A stretch of DNA of 59,751 bases from Lachnospiraceae bacterium (GCA_009911035.1 QXWO01000039.1:1-59751); one strand, 5' to 3'; counted from the stretch's first letter, positions 8,934 to 18,160 are shown. The notes: generated from the letters alone by a model not told the origin. A program made the numbers and translations.

Positions 8934-9308
8934 TCACGAAAACAGCCCAGATCGCATTGAATCACTGCCGGAAATCCAAAATACTTGTGCTGTTCCCCCA
9001 GTAATTTCCAAGTCACAGGAAACAGAAATGTCCTTGCCATTTTCACGCTCGATAGAAATTCCACCAAAGAGATATTCTGTTTTGGAAAAATCCTTGTAAT
9101 CTGCTGTATAAGTTCCAGTATAGCAATCATCCCCATATGTCCGATTTCCTTTAAGTGAAAAATCATTTGTAAGAGCCGCATTTCCGGCTGATTGGACAAC
9201 ATTATTATACTGATCCAGAATCTCATCTTTTGAACATCCCGCAAGTGACAAACTCAACATCGGAATACTTATTGCCAGAAAAGAGAAATATTTATCCTTA
9301 TAGCGCAT
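8934..9308 (-). pseudogene. Lipoprotein of the immunity locus, 3' truncated
   Basis: The N-terminus is an intact lipoprotein signal peptide: MRYKDK, a hydrophobic run, then the lipobox LAGC with Cys at about residue 25. The mature part (TYTADYKDFSKTEYLFGG, then EITGGTAQVFWISGSD) resembles small lipoproteins encoded beside bacitracin/lantibiotic-type ABC transporters. The homology ends abruptly at the IS1182 remnant after SGSD, and the last eight residues are foreign. A membrane-anchored stub may still be made. Confidence 0.7.
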
Positions 9309-9353
9309 ATCATCAACCTTTCAGTTATTTTATTTATCTAAAGACAACTAACC

Positions 9354-9586
9354 TTACTCATTTGCCGATGCCGCATAATGGCTCTGCACAGCAACAGAAA
9401 GTTCATCATATTGTGCCTCTTCCCATTCTCATTGTAAGAAAATAAAGTGTATGAATAATCCATACTTCCGCTAAAGTTAATTACGCCGCCTTTCGATTCG
9501 ACCCGCTCCACTTTACTATTATCAATTTGTGAATAATAGTATGTGCTGCCAGCTCCCGAAAAACCTGCAATCATTTTCTTTTTCAT
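9354..9586 (-). pseudogene. YxeA-family protein, deleted and frameshifted
   Basis: Starting at 9586 behind GGAGGATAT, the frame has a short basic start (MKKKMIAG). The usual membrane anchor is absent. Then comes the YxeA-family core YYYSQIDNSKVERVESKGG and SMDYSYTLFSYNENGK. After that the frame is lost. The true end of the family, YDELSVAVQSHYAASANE followed by TAA at 9356-9354, is read in another phase. Both the membrane segment and part of the C-terminal half have been deleted. Intact members accompany lantibiotic-type ABC transporters, as here. Confidence 0.72.
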
Positions 9587-9601
9587 TTCTATATCCTCCA
9601 C

Positions 9602-10390
9602 TTACCAACCTTTTTTGGCTATTGCCTTTTTACGCTTTTTTGCTTTTTTAACTGGTACATTTCCTTTTGCAGTAAATACAAAAACAGCAGAAATCATCAA
9701 TGCCGCAATCATACTAAACAAACAGGTTGATACATTCCAATGTACCCCAGAATCATAACTTCGGTAACTGATTAAACCCAAACTTGCAGTAACGGGATAA
9801 ATATTGGCTAACGCAGCATCTCCAGAGGCAAACATACCACCATAACCATAAACAAAAGCAATAATTGTTCCGATCATATGTCCGTTTGGTATGCGGGCGG
9901 CGAATGCAATAACAGGCATGACACCAATATACAAAAACAGGCAGTTAAAAATAATCTGAATAAATGTCTGTAATATTGATGTTACAGACATTCCCGGAAA
10001 TCCCATCATCAAATCAGCGATTACCGTAAATGCCGCACTTACCAGTCCAAAAAACAAAGAAAGCAATGCACATACAAGCAGCTTCCCCCACAGCAAACTT
10101 CTATATGAAACAGGTATCGTCAAAATGCTTTTCAGCGTATCGTCTTTTGCTTCCCTTGCTATGATATATCCGGCAATCAAAACAATACACATGGGAAAAA
10201 TCATGGTAACATTGTTTTTGATCACCTGTTCCGTAAAAAAAGAAAATGTCCAGACTGTTCCGTCCAATGCGGTTGTGGAAAAAAGTGTCAGCAGGACGGA
10301 AAGCAGCATCAGAAAAACACCTGCCCATATCATATGATACCGTTTTAATTTCCATATTTCGGTCTTAACCATGCGAAACATATCATTCAT
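9602..10390 (-). CDS. ABC-2 type permease, lantibiotic-immunity type
   Basis: About 262 residues with six predicted membrane segments, beginning with the typical MFRMVKTEIWKLKRYHMIW entry. It resembles LanE/LanG or BcrB-type permeases that move antimicrobial peptides out of the membrane. The gene overlaps the upstream permease by eight bases (stop at 10385-10383). The ATG at 10390 or the one at 10381 could be used, and the second has better spacing from AGAGAGGAG. A basic C-terminal tail (KKAKKRKKAIAKK) ends the protein. It forms an exporter with the genes at 10383 and 11164. Confidence 0.88.
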   Translation of the reverse strand: MNDMFRMVKTEIWKLKRYHMIWAGVFLMLLSVLLTLFSTTALDGTVWTFSFFTEQVIKNNVTMIFPMCIVLIAGYIIAREAKDDTLKSILTIPVSYRSLLWGKLLVCALLSLFFGLVSAAFTVIADLMMGFPGMSVTSILQTFIQIIFNCLFLYIGVMPVIAFAARIPNGHMIGTIIAFVYGYGGMFASGDAALANIYPVTASLGLISYRSYDSGVHWNVSTCLFSMIAALMISAVFVFTAKGNVPVKKAKKRKKAIAKKGW

Positions 10391-11180
10391 CTCCTCTCTT
10401 TTTATACATATAATCAACCAATATAACAGAAAGCAAAGCAACAACGGCTAAAATAATGATTGTCTGAAATGTAGTCGGAATTAAATATTCCAGCATCCCC
10501 ACGCCGTCCATAGCTCCATGTGCTGTTAAATTCCCTGCACTCCAAAGGGTTGTAAACGGAATTGGCATTAACCAGCACATCACTTTAGGCAGTGCGCCAA
10601 AAGATGATTCGGCTGTCAAACTTAGAACACTGTAAAAAACACATAATAAAACAGAAAATACATAATTCTTGCTAAAGAACACTACGAGAACGACTAACGG
10701 CAGCGTCCCGGCGGTAATAAAAATCCCCATTTCCAGCGCAAAAAATAATCTGTAAGCAATGTTGTTTACTTCTGCAATCATCCCGCCGCACAGAATTGAT
10801 ATAAATGCCGATGTCAGACTAAAAATACTCCCAAAAAAGAACAAGACAATTATTTTTGCCAAAATCATCTGTGTGCTTGTGACAGGGATTGTACGCAGGT
10901 TTTTAAATGTATCATTATCCCGTTCCATAAAAAAGAGCATGGCTGCCATCACCCCGATCACGCATGGCAAAAGAAGTTCTACCCCATATCCCATAACAAA
11001 CTGAAAATAATCATTAAAAATATCTATTTTGCTGTCATATTGTCCTGCTGTCTGGGGCATAGTCATCAATGCTGTCAGCGGCACGGGAAATAAAAATGCC
11101 GAAAGAATAACCAGCCATATAAATTTTTTTCGCTTCAATTTTGAAAACTCACAAATAACAAGTTTAAGCAATCCCTTCAC
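10383..11180 (-). CDS. ABC-2 type permease, lantibiotic-immunity type
   Basis: A 265-residue permease with six membrane segments. Its opening, MKGLLKLVICEFSKLKRKKF, is characteristic of the LanE/MutE-type subunit. It overlaps the ATPase gene by 17 bases upstream and the second permease by eight bases downstream, so the three are translationally coupled. The two permeases are diverged paralogues, and the pair with one ATPase is the usual LanFEG layout. No lanthipeptide precursor or modification gene is present, so this is probably protection against peptides made by other cells. Confidence 0.88.
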   Translation of the reverse strand: MKGLLKLVICEFSKLKRKKFIWLVILSAFLFPVPLTALMTMPQTAGQYDSKIDIFNDYFQFVMGYGVELLLPCVIGVMAAMLFFMERDNDTFKNLRTIPVTSTQMILAKIIVLFFFGSIFSLTSAFISILCGGMIAEVNNIAYRLFFALEMGIFITAGTLPLVVLVVFFSKNYVFSVLLCVFYSVLSLTAESSFGALPKVMCWLMPIPFTTLWSAGNLTAHGAMDGVGMLEYLIPTTFQTIIILAVVALLSVILVDYMYKKRGDE

Positions 11181-12087
11181 CCCCTGTTACACGTTTAAAG
11201 TAATCTTCAAGGCTTTCTTCACAAGTATGGGCTTCCGATACTTCCAAGCCATTTTCTACAAAAGCAGTAACAATTTTTCCTATTGGTAAATCAAGGCTAT
11301 GCACCTGTATATTGTGGTCATCCTGTATGGTAAACTGGCTTTCATGGAAGATACGCTCTAAAATTCTTGCCGCCTGTGCCGTATCAGAAACAACAAATCG
11401 GATATGTTTGCTGCTCTTTGCTTCCAGCTGCGCAAGACTTTCTTCTTCCAGCAATGCACCGTGGTCAATAATGCCTATATCATCAGCCAATAATGCAATT
11501 TCAGAAAGGATATGGCTGGAAATCAAAATTGTTTTTCCACACTCATTGCAGAGGTCACGGATAAAGGAACGGACTTCTGCGATTCCAATCGGGTCAAGAC
11601 CGTTAATCGGTTCGTCCAGGATCAAAAGTTCCGGGTCATGCATAATGGCAAGAGCAATCGCCAGCCGCTGTTTCATGCCAAGCGAATATTGAGAAAACAG
11701 CTTCTTATCTTTGTAAGGCAGACCAACCAAATCAAGTGCGTTTTTAATTGCGCCTCGATTCGGCACGCCCCGCAGGGTAGCAAAAATGCGCAGGTTTTCC
11801 GTAGCGGTAAGATTAGGATAAAATCCGGGGGATTCAATCAGGCTGCCAATACGGGGCAGCAGCTTCTTTTCATTTGCCGCCAAAGGCTTTCCCCAAATCG
11901 ACACTTCCCCGGAAGTCGGTTGTGTAAGTCCAAGCAGCATTTTCATTGTCGTCGTTTTTCCGGCTCCATTTCTGCCAAGCAGACCATAGATACGCCCTTT
12001 CTGAACATGGATATTCAGATTGGCAACACTTTTCTGTGTTCCATATTGTTTTGTAAGATTTTTTGTTTCAATTACATATTTGCTCAT
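11164..12087 (-). CDS. ABC transporter ATPase, LanF/BcrA type
   Basis: A 307-residue ATPase. It shows Walker A (GRNGAGKTT, about residue 39), the Q-loop region, a signature in the relaxed form YSLGMKQRLAIALA, Walker B with LLILDEPINGLDPIG, and the switch His in ILISSHILSE. The roughly 80-residue C-terminal extension is usual in bacitracin/lantibiotic transporters. It is the first gene of the three-gene exporter operon. Four 11-bp direct repeats and a -10-like TAGAAT lie just upstream, so its expression is probably driven by the two-component system encoded further upstream. Confidence 0.93.
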   Translation of the reverse strand: MSKYVIETKNLTKQYGTQKSVANLNIHVQKGRIYGLLGRNGAGKTTTMKMLLGLTQPTSGEVSIWGKPLAANEKKLLPRIGSLIESPGFYPNLTATENLRIFATLRGVPNRGAIKNALDLVGLPYKDKKLFSQYSLGMKQRLAIALAIMHDPELLILDEPINGLDPIGIAEVRSFIRDLCNECGKTILISSHILSEIALLADDIGIIDHGALLEEESLAQLEAKSSKHIRFVVSDTAQAARILERIFHESQFTIQDDHNIQVHSLDLPIGKIVTAFVENGLEVSEAHTCEESLEDYFKRVTGGEGIA

Positions 12088-12131
12088 TACGAAACCTCCC
12101 TTTTATGAAATAAAAGTTTTTCATGTCTGCT

Positions 12132-12188
12132 ATTCTATCACGCCAACCTTGCATTAACCTTGCACGAACCTTGCATTAACCTTGCATT
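12132..12188 (-). promoter_or_regulatory. Promoter with four 11-bp direct repeats (OmpR-type operator)
   Basis: Four back-to-back units of 11 bases lie at 12145-12155, 12156-12166, 12167-12177 and 12178-12188. On the minus strand each reads AATGCAAGGTT, with the second unit two bases off. Winged-helix OmpR-family regulators bind head-to-tail sites spaced one helical turn apart, as here. A -10-like TAGAAT (12137-12132) follows, placing the repeats over the -35 region in front of the ABC ATPase gene. The natural ligand is the response regulator at 13191-13883. Confidence 0.7.
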
Positions 12189-12263
12189 TAAAGAAGCAAA
12201 TCTCTGAAAAAATAAAATCCCCGCAGGACGGAGATTCTATTGCCACCATAAAACAGTATTAAT

Positions 12264-13187
12264 TCATTCTGCCAGTGGGAAAAGCAGGATAAAAATGGTT
12301 CCCTCTCCCGGTGTGCTTTCCACTGTTATTGTTCCATTCAATTTGGCTACAAGCTGATGTACAATAGACAGACCAAGTCCGCTGCCTTTTTCAGACCGCC
12401 CTTTATCGCATTTATAAAGCCGCTCAAAAATATGTTTCAAATCCTTCTTATCAATCCCTACTCCATTATCAGACAAAAAAATTTTTATATTCCCTCCCTG
12501 CCCTGATAAAGATATTTCTATTTTATCCGCATGGCTATGGGAAATCACATTTTGTATCAGATTGTTTAATATCCGCATATAGCCGTCTGGATCAATCTGC
12601 ACCCTAAACGGCTGCTCTGGAATGTTCACTGTGAAATCTATCTGCGTATCTTCAAATATGGGTATCCAATCAATCAGTATGTTCCGTGTCAGTTCCGTTA
12701 AATCAACAATAGATATATTCGTCGAAAATTCATTTGAACCCAGCTTGAACCAGTCAAAAAGCACATCTATATATTCTTTTAAATCATGGGCTTTCCGGCG
12801 GGCTGTTTCTATATAATCGTCACATTCTTTCCCATCAACAATCCCTTTATGTGCAGCGTCCAAATATCCAATCAGTGTGGTGAGTGGTGTCCTTACATCA
12901 TGGGAAAGGCTCGTCATAAGCTGCCTGTTGGTTTCTTCTGTTTGACGATAGGCAGAAAGCCTGTTCTCGTAGGACAGGATAATATCGTTGATTGCATAAG
13001 CAAGTGGAGCCACAAGTTCATGTGTTTCCGATAAGATACGCCTGTTTCCATTTCCATTTTTTACATCTTCCAAAATGTCAGACATTTCTAATAGCTGCTT
13101 TTTCACACGCCGGACTATAAAAAAAGCCCCGCAAACCGAAGCAAACGCAACACCCAGTGCAATCATTGTAACTGCTTCTGTATACAA
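12264..13187 (-). CDS. Sensor histidine kinase, short peptide-sensing type
   Basis: A 307-residue kinase with a single clear membrane segment at residues 6-25 and almost no external domain. A HAMP-like linker follows. The phosphoacceptor His is at about residue 96 in SLSHDVRTPLTTL, then come the N-box (NLIQNVISHS) and the G-boxes (DNGVGIDKKD and GSGLGLSIV). The start is an unusual TTG at 13187, chosen because GGGAGGTG lies seven bases before it and the regulator gene ends three bases upstream. It pairs with the adjacent response regulator and is expected to sense membrane stress or antimicrobial peptide. Confidence 0.92.
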   Translation of the reverse strand: MYTEAVTMIALGVAFASVCGAFFIVRRVKKQLLEMSDILEDVKNGNGNRRILSETHELVAPLAYAINDIILSYENRLSAYRQTEETNRQLMTSLSHDVRTPLTTLIGYLDAAHKGIVDGKECDDYIETARRKAHDLKEYIDVLFDWFKLGSNEFSTNISIVDLTELTRNILIDWIPIFEDTQIDFTVNIPEQPFRVQIDPDGYMRILNNLIQNVISHSHADKIEISLSGQGGNIKIFLSDNGVGIDKKDLKHIFERLYKCDKGRSEKGSGLGLSIVHQLVAKLNGTITVESTPGEGTIFILLFPLAE

Positions 13188-13190
13188 TAT

Positions 13191-13883
13191 TCACACCTCC
13201 CTATTGAAACGATAGCCAATCCCCTTCACTGTCTGTATATACCGTGGATTGCCCGGATTCTCTTCTATCTTTTTCCGCAGACGGCTGATAATTGCCATAA
13301 TATTGCTGTCATCATAGACATAATCTTCTCCCCATACATTTTCATAAATTTGCTGCTTTGTTAGTATCTTTCCCTGATTTTTTGCAAGAAGCAATAGTAA
13401 ATCAAATTCTTTCGGCGGCAGTTCAAAATCACCATTTACCGCATGGATAGAACGGTTATTAAAGTCAATAATCAGCCCGTCAAAAGCAAATGTCTGTAAC
13501 TGTCCGTCTGTTGAGTTAAAGCGAGTATAGCGTCTAATCAATGACAGAATACGGGCAATCAGCTCGTCCATGTCAAAAGGTTTTGTTAGATAGTCATCAG
13601 CCCCCGCCCGTAAACCACGCACTTTTGAAGCACTATCATTTTTTGATGTAAACATCAGGATTGGCAGGCTGCTTTCTTTTCTGATTTGCTCCAAAGTTTC
13701 AAAGCCGTCAAAGCCGGGCATCATGACATCCAATATGACAAGCTGGTATTCTTTTTCCTTCAGTTGCAACAGACCGGATTTTCCGGAATAACAGCAGTCG
13801 GCTTCTATGCTTTCCTGTAAAACACTCTGCTTGATTAGTATACAAAGCTCCTTATCATCATCTATAATCAAAATTCTGTTCAT
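13191..13883 (-). CDS. OmpR-family response regulator
   Basis: A 230-residue two-domain regulator. The receiver domain has the acidic cluster IIDDD, the phosphoacceptor Asp52 in LVILDVMMPGFDG, and the conserved Lys in DDYLTKPF. The DNA-binding winged helix (about 130-230) contains PPKEFDLLLLLAKNQGKILT and ends with TVKGIGYRF. I chose the ATG at 13883 because GGAGGAACG precedes it; an upstream in-frame ATG at 13916 has no ribosome site. It probably binds the 11-bp repeats at 12145-12188. Confidence 0.93.
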   Translation of the reverse strand: MNRILIIDDDKELCILIKQSVLQESIEADCCYSGKSGLLQLKEKEYQLVILDVMMPGFDGFETLEQIRKESSLPILMFTSKNDSASKVRGLRAGADDYLTKPFDMDELIARILSLIRRYTRFNSTDGQLQTFAFDGLIIDFNNRSIHAVNGDFELPPKEFDLLLLLAKNQGKILTKQQIYENVWGEDYVYDDSNIMAIISRLRKKIEENPGNPRYIQTVKGIGYRFNREV

Positions 13884-14079
13884 TATTGACGTTCCTCCGT
13901 TCATTAAATTACACATCCATATGCCGAGGTTACAGCCACATTACAATTATATGTGGAGATTTGGGCAATGACAAGTACCTAAAATTGTATTGTGGAAAAA
14001 TTCAAAAGTTTAGATTTTTCCACGAATGCCGGTTACGGCGAAATCCCACTCATTCATTCTGTCTTTTTGTCAAACAAGA

Positions 14080-14105
14080 AAAGCCCTGCATGATACAGAG
14101 CCTTT
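14080..14105 (-). terminator. Probable terminator
   Basis: On the minus strand AAGGCTCTG pairs, with two mismatches, with CAGGGCTTT, and is followed by TCTTGTTT. It could end transcripts from the genes to its right. The rest of 13884-14263 holds no frame I recognise. Confidence 0.4.
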
Positions 14106-14263
14106 CCAATCATCTTTGCCCTCTAATTCGGAGTGTTTTCTTTTCTAAAACTTATTTTTCAGGCTTATCTCCGCCTTTTATGCGAAATCGAGTTTTCTCC
14201 CGATAATTACCGACTGTTTTTCTTTTGAAAGGCGATTGAATACTTCTTCATAGAGAATATCAT

Positions 14264-14765
14264 CTAACTGCATTTCGCAGAACATGCGCCGCATTCGATA
14301 CAGTCCACCGGCTTTCCGGGTGACTCCATTTCATCCAGTTTCTCTAATATCTCCATATCCCCTGCCTGGTACTCCTTATAGATCCCCAATGCTTCGGGAA
14401 TATTGATCTGCGCCGGACAGCTTTTACTGCACATTCCGCACGCTTTACATAATCGGATTCTATATGTTATTTCCATTCTGGTTTCTTTCATTTCCCCACT
14501 GCCTCTTTCTTCCCCTCAAACAGATGGCTGTTCTTAACAACACCGCCTTTGCCATCCAGCCCATTGTAGAATTTCGTGTTCAGGATGTGAAGCAGGTAAT
14601 AATCAATATAGCCAATGTCCAGACGCTCCAGCATCCTGTCGGTGCCCTCCATAGACCTGCCTTCCCCGTACTCACTGGGCCACAGCTTGGACGTCACCCA
14701 AATTTCCTCACGGGGGATGCCGCTCTGCCGAACCGCCTCTCCTACACTGCGCTCAGAGAAAGATT
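14264..14765 (-). pseudogene. Chimeric aldo/keto reductase remnant
   Basis: Three pieces are visible. First, at about 14765-14600, SERSVGEAVRQSGIPREEIW, TSKLWPSEYGEG and LERLDIGYIDYYLLH match residues about 55-110 of a classical AKR. Second, from LLH on, LNTKFYNGLDGKGGVVKNS belongs to the longer ferredoxin-tailed AKR subfamily. Third, in another frame (14491-14264), is that subfamily's C-terminal 4Fe-4S domain (CKACGMCSKSCP and CIECGACSAKC). The gene therefore recombined between two AKRs at YYLLH and then suffered an internal deletion. The N-terminus missing here matches the fragment at 24364-24522. Confidence 0.78.
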
Positions 14766-14863
14766 GTCAAGTTACCCACAGCCCGGTATCTGCTGGAACT
14801 GATGCGCAAATAGTCCGATAACAAAAGCAAAACAGAGCCGATAAGCAGTGATTACTCACTTGT

Positions 14864-16210
14864 TCATCGGCACAGCGTCGAAATCATTTTATCTAGTTCT
14901 TCCTGTTCCTCCATGTCTGCTGTTACAGCAAAAAACGTTTCCACAACTGCCGGATCAAAGTGCGTGCCTGATTCCTCCCTGATGATCGCATACGCTTTTT
15001 CAAGCGGCATGGCGCTTTTATAACATCGTTTGGAAGTCAGTGCGTCAAATACGTCCGCCACCGCCATAATCCTTGCGCAGAGCGGTATTTCTTCCCCGCT
15101 GATGCTATAAGGATAGCCTTTTCCGTTCCACCACTCGTGATGATACGCCGCCATCTCCACCGCCGTATTCAGATACCCCGATTCCCCAAGCTCCGCCTTT
15201 GCATGGGTAAGCAATTCTTCCCCGGCCGTGGTGTGAGTTTTCATGATCTCAAATTCTTCTTCCGTCAGCTTTCCCGGCTTGTTCAGGACAGCATCTGGTA
15301 TATGTATTTTCCCGATGTCGTGAAGCGGCGCTGCCACCACCATATCGCTTAAATATCTGCCCGTAAGAATATTACTGTATCTTCCCTGCCTTTTTAGCTC
15401 CTTTGCAATACACTCCACATATGCCGCTGTACGCCTGATATGTCCGCCCGTATTGTCGTCCCTGTTTTCCACGACCTCCGCCATGAAAGTAATCATGCCC
15501 GACTGCATACGGGAAACCTTTTCATGATAAAAGGAACGCTTATTGCCCTGCATAATCAGCACGATAATCGTAATCGTCATAACAAAGGCGGAAACGCTGG
15601 TAATCCCGATAAACGGAGCCAGCCCCCGCCCATAGATGCTGTCCGCCGCCCGTACATTACCGCTGTCCACCGTAATCTGCCTTGTCGTATGGTTGGGAAA
15701 GAGCAGCATCAGGATCCCAATAATCCAAAGCAGATATTTTTCCGATTTCCGCAGACTCCTGTGCTGCATATTCTCATGAAACCAACTGCGCCAGCTTTTC
15801 CCTTTCATATAGAATAAAAGAAGCAGCATAGATAATACCCAATAAAGGATAAACTGATAAATTACGGTTTCCTGTGCCGACAGCGCAAAGAAATACGGCG
15901 GGACAAGCATTGTCGGGACAAGAAGCCCGTTGATAATGCCCGGAAACGGCAGCATCTGAACCAGTCCACACAGACGATGCTTTTTCCTGCCAAGGCAGAT
16001 ATTTAACCCAATTAAGAGCAGTGCTGTCATGTTCGCGGCATCTTTTCCAAAAATCAGGAACACAACGCCAATAAGGAAAAAACTGAGCAGATAAAAGAAT
16101 TTCTGCTTCTTTGCCTCCATATCCGCCTCTAAAAACACATACTTTTTTATCAGGAAACCGCTGACTGTGATTGCCGTCGTTTCCAGTATTTCCAATATTA
16201 CTGTTTCCAT
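14864..16210 (-). CDS. Membrane HD-GYP phosphodiesterase
   Basis: A 448-residue protein with about six membrane segments in the first 220 residues and a cytoplasmic HD-GYP domain from about 235. The metal-binding HD pair is at 297-298 (HDIGKIHIPD), a second His cluster is at 356-357, and the GYP motif lies in NGKGYPYSISGEEIP (365-367). Such domains hydrolyse cyclic di-GMP, or in some members cGAMP. No GGDEF gene is in the window. It lies between the two halves of the split AKR, so it may be island cargo. The start ATG at 16210 has AAAGGA rather far upstream (13 bases). Confidence 0.9.
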   Translation of the reverse strand: METVILEILETTAITVSGFLIKKYVFLEADMEAKKQKFFYLLSFFLIGVVFLIFGKDAANMTALLLIGLNICLGRKKHRLCGLVQMLPFPGIINGLLVPTMLVPPYFFALSAQETVIYQFILYWVLSMLLLLFYMKGKSWRSWFHENMQHRSLRKSEKYLLWIIGILMLLFPNHTTRQITVDSGNVRAADSIYGRGLAPFIGITSVSAFVMTITIIVLIMQGNKRSFYHEKVSRMQSGMITFMAEVVENRDDNTGGHIRRTAAYVECIAKELKRQGRYSNILTGRYLSDMVVAAPLHDIGKIHIPDAVLNKPGKLTEEEFEIMKTHTTAGEELLTHAKAELGESGYLNTAVEMAAYHHEWWNGKGYPYSISGEEIPLCARIMAVADVFDALTSKRCYKSAMPLEKAYAIIREESGTHFDPAVVETFFAVTADMEEQEELDKMISTLCR

Positions 16211-16266
16211 AGCTTATGCACTGTCCTTTCCGTTCTTTTTCCTGCCCCATGCACAAACATTTTCCC

Positions 16267-16815
16267 CTATGTTAAAAACTCATAATCCGAATAATCCACC
16301 ACACCGTTTATATGGTGCAAAGCTCCTTTGACAAGTTCTTTTACCATCAGGCACTCCTTTGAGGGCAACGACATATTTTTTCCCGCCATAATACCAAAGT
16401 CAGCAGATGTCTGAAATCCCCTCGACCTGTAATTCTGCGGATTCCCCTCTACAAGAACAGCCTGATATCCCATTTGAGCAGCCTTTTCAAAGCCGTATTC
16501 AATAATATCTTTGGATATGTGCTGTCTTTGAAGTTCTGTCTTTACTGCAACAGGAGAAAGCAGGAGCAGCTCGTTTTCATATTTTCCTTCCAAATGAAAC
16601 CTCGAAAACATGGCATAACCTAAAATACAATCCAGTTCATCGACCATAATCAGTTCCAGCTCCGGCAGATAAAACCGCTTGCTCCGTATTTCAAGGACAA
16701 GCTGTTTTACAATGCTCGCTGACTCTTTTCCCTCTGAGTCTGTAAAAACATCTTCCACAAACTGCGCTGATGTTTCTAAATACTTATTCTCCATATTTTT
16801 AATTATTCTGTTCAT
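16267..16815 (-). CDS. GNAT-family N-acetyltransferase
   Basis: A 182-residue acetyltransferase of the YhbS-like group. The acetyl-CoA site is recognisable as LSPVAVKTELQRQHISKDII near residue 80, where the usual Q/R-x-x-G-x-G/A loop has QRQHIS. It is followed by AVLVEGNPQNYRSRGF, a hallmark strand and loop of this subfamily. The start at 16815 is set by the G-rich ribosome site upstream and by the end of the preceding gene at 16838. It follows the nucleotidyltransferase gene closely, suggesting one transcript. The substrate is unknown. Confidence 0.87.
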   Translation of the reverse strand: MNRIIKNMENKYLETSAQFVEDVFTDSEGKESASIVKQLVLEIRSKRFYLPELELIMVDELDCILGYAMFSRFHLEGKYENELLLLSPVAVKTELQRQHISKDIIEYGFEKAAQMGYQAVLVEGNPQNYRSRGFQTSADFGIMAGKNMSLPSKECLMVKELVKGALHHINGVVDYSDYEFLT

Positions 16816-16837
16816 ATCTCTTACCCCCCCCCTCTCC

Positions 16838-17638
16838 CTATAAACTATTAATGCCACTGCATTTTATGATTTTCCCCAGTTCGTTGATCATCTCCCGAAG
16901 CGCCTGTAATGCTCTGTCCGAATCTGTAAACATATTCTGAAATAATCTGTCCAGATTTTCTTCAAAATCCGCCGGAAGAATTTCCGCATGTTCTTTCGCA
17001 TACTGCACCATCCTTTTTTCCCCAGGGTGCGTCAGCCTGTTCATCGCAAAGATAATGTCAAAGTACGATTCCAGAAAAGCCGCCGTCCTGTGGTTTACAC
17101 TCACCATGTCCTTGCGGGCAAAAGCCTTTTTAATCTGCGTGTCATATGAGGGCAGGTTTCCGGTCAGCAGGCGCAGATTTTTACGGATAATATTGTCCCG
17201 CAATTCGTCCGGATATGGAATCCGATACTTATTTTGCTGCTTTTCCAGTTCCCCGTTTTTATCGCAGAGAATCTGGCTGTGTAACAGGTTATGCCACATG
17301 CAGGTCGTATAACCGTTATAGGCTGTATATTCCTCAACGACCAAGCGGATTGTCTGTGAAAAATCCCTGATATTTCTATATAAAATATCAATGTCTGTCC
17401 CATCTTTCAGCGTACAGTCATCTTCCAGTTCCCAAAAAGAGTTGCCAATCTCCATGTACTGGCAGCACTTCTCCAGAATACGCTTCCGCATACTCTCATA
17501 TGGTATGCTGTTACAGTAAATGTATAAATCATAATCCGACTTTTCGTCGTAGTTCGCACCGGCTCTTGAACCGCCGAGTGCAATCGCCTCTACCTCTGGG
17601 AGTGTGGCGAACTCATTCCACAATAAATTGAAATACAT
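16838..17638 (-). CDS. Nucleotidyltransferase, DUF4037-type
   Basis: A 266-residue protein with an N-terminal polymerase-beta-type nucleotidyltransferase signature: LGGSRAGANYDEKSDYDLYI (residues about 21-40), giving GS, the two metal-binding Asp residues and a further acidic strand (TDIDILY). A helical C-terminal domain of the DUF4037 kind follows. Relatives include streptomycin adenylyltransferase-like proteins of unproven substrate. It heads a small run of resistance-like genes (GNAT downstream; C39-like and kinase genes upstream). Confidence 0.85.
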   Translation of the reverse strand: MYFNLLWNEFATLPEVEAIALGGSRAGANYDEKSDYDLYIYCNSIPYESMRKRILEKCCQYMEIGNSFWELEDDCTLKDGTDIDILYRNIRDFSQTIRLVVEEYTAYNGYTTCMWHNLLHSQILCDKNGELEKQQNKYRIPYPDELRDNIIRKNLRLLTGNLPSYDTQIKKAFARKDMVSVNHRTAAFLESYFDIIFAMNRLTHPGEKRMVQYAKEHAEILPADFEENLDRLFQNMFTDSDRALQALREMINELGKIIKCSGINSL

Positions 17639-17686
17639 ATTTTTCCCTCCAATTTGATACTATTGTCCTGCCAATGGAACAGTTTA

Positions 17687-18046
17687 TCATTCCACATAGA
17701 TCTCTAAGAACGATGTGATTTTCCCATATGTGTACTCGCCCTCAATCAGACCAAACTCCGGATCATAATACTTATTATCATAAAGCAGCGTCCAATGCGT
17801 ATATCCCGTATCTGTATGAACCGTCAAAATCGAATACTTGTAGGGAACAGGATTTTTCTTGGAAATCCGCTTGTTTCTTTCCGCGTGTCCAATGCCATAA
17901 ACATCAAGTATCTCTATCAGTTGACCGATGCTCGTAGCTCCATCTGTTTTCATATCCCTTATTACTTCCTCAACGCTTTTCCCTGCAATCATGGCTATAC
18001 ACGCCTGTCCACACGTTAAAAAAGTAGGCTGCATAATTAACTCCAT
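17687..18046 (-). CDS. C39/BtrH-like cysteine-peptidase fold protein
   Basis: A 119-residue protein that begins QPTFLTCGQACIAMIAG, the pattern of papain-like C39 proteases: a Gln for the oxyanion hole, then the nucleophile Cys in C-G-Q-A-C. The partner His is in GYTHWTLLYDN (about residue 83), followed by an acidic residue in YYDPEFG. It is short and lacks a transporter domain, so it is not a bacteriocin-processing ABC protein. It may act as a small stand-alone peptidase or amide-forming enzyme. No signal peptide is seen. Confidence 0.68.
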   Translation of the reverse strand: MELIMQPTFLTCGQACIAMIAGKSVEEVIRDMKTDGATSIGQLIEILDVYGIGHAERNKRISKKNPVPYKYSILTVHTDTGYTHWTLLYDNKYYDPEFGLIEGEYTYGKITSFLEIYVE

Positions 18047-18160
18047 CTATCATTCCCCCCTATCATCTATCCTTGAAATTCCCTGCTTACAATAAATTCC
18101 TTCATAAACCAGTGCATACCATAATCGCCAAGCCAGTTTATTGTTGCCACTGCCCTGTCT

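Noticed and set aside
9302-13916. Lanthipeptide precursor gene near the immunity-type transporter
   Set aside because: No short Cys/Ser/Thr-rich frame with a leader and no LanB, LanC or LanM gene in the region.
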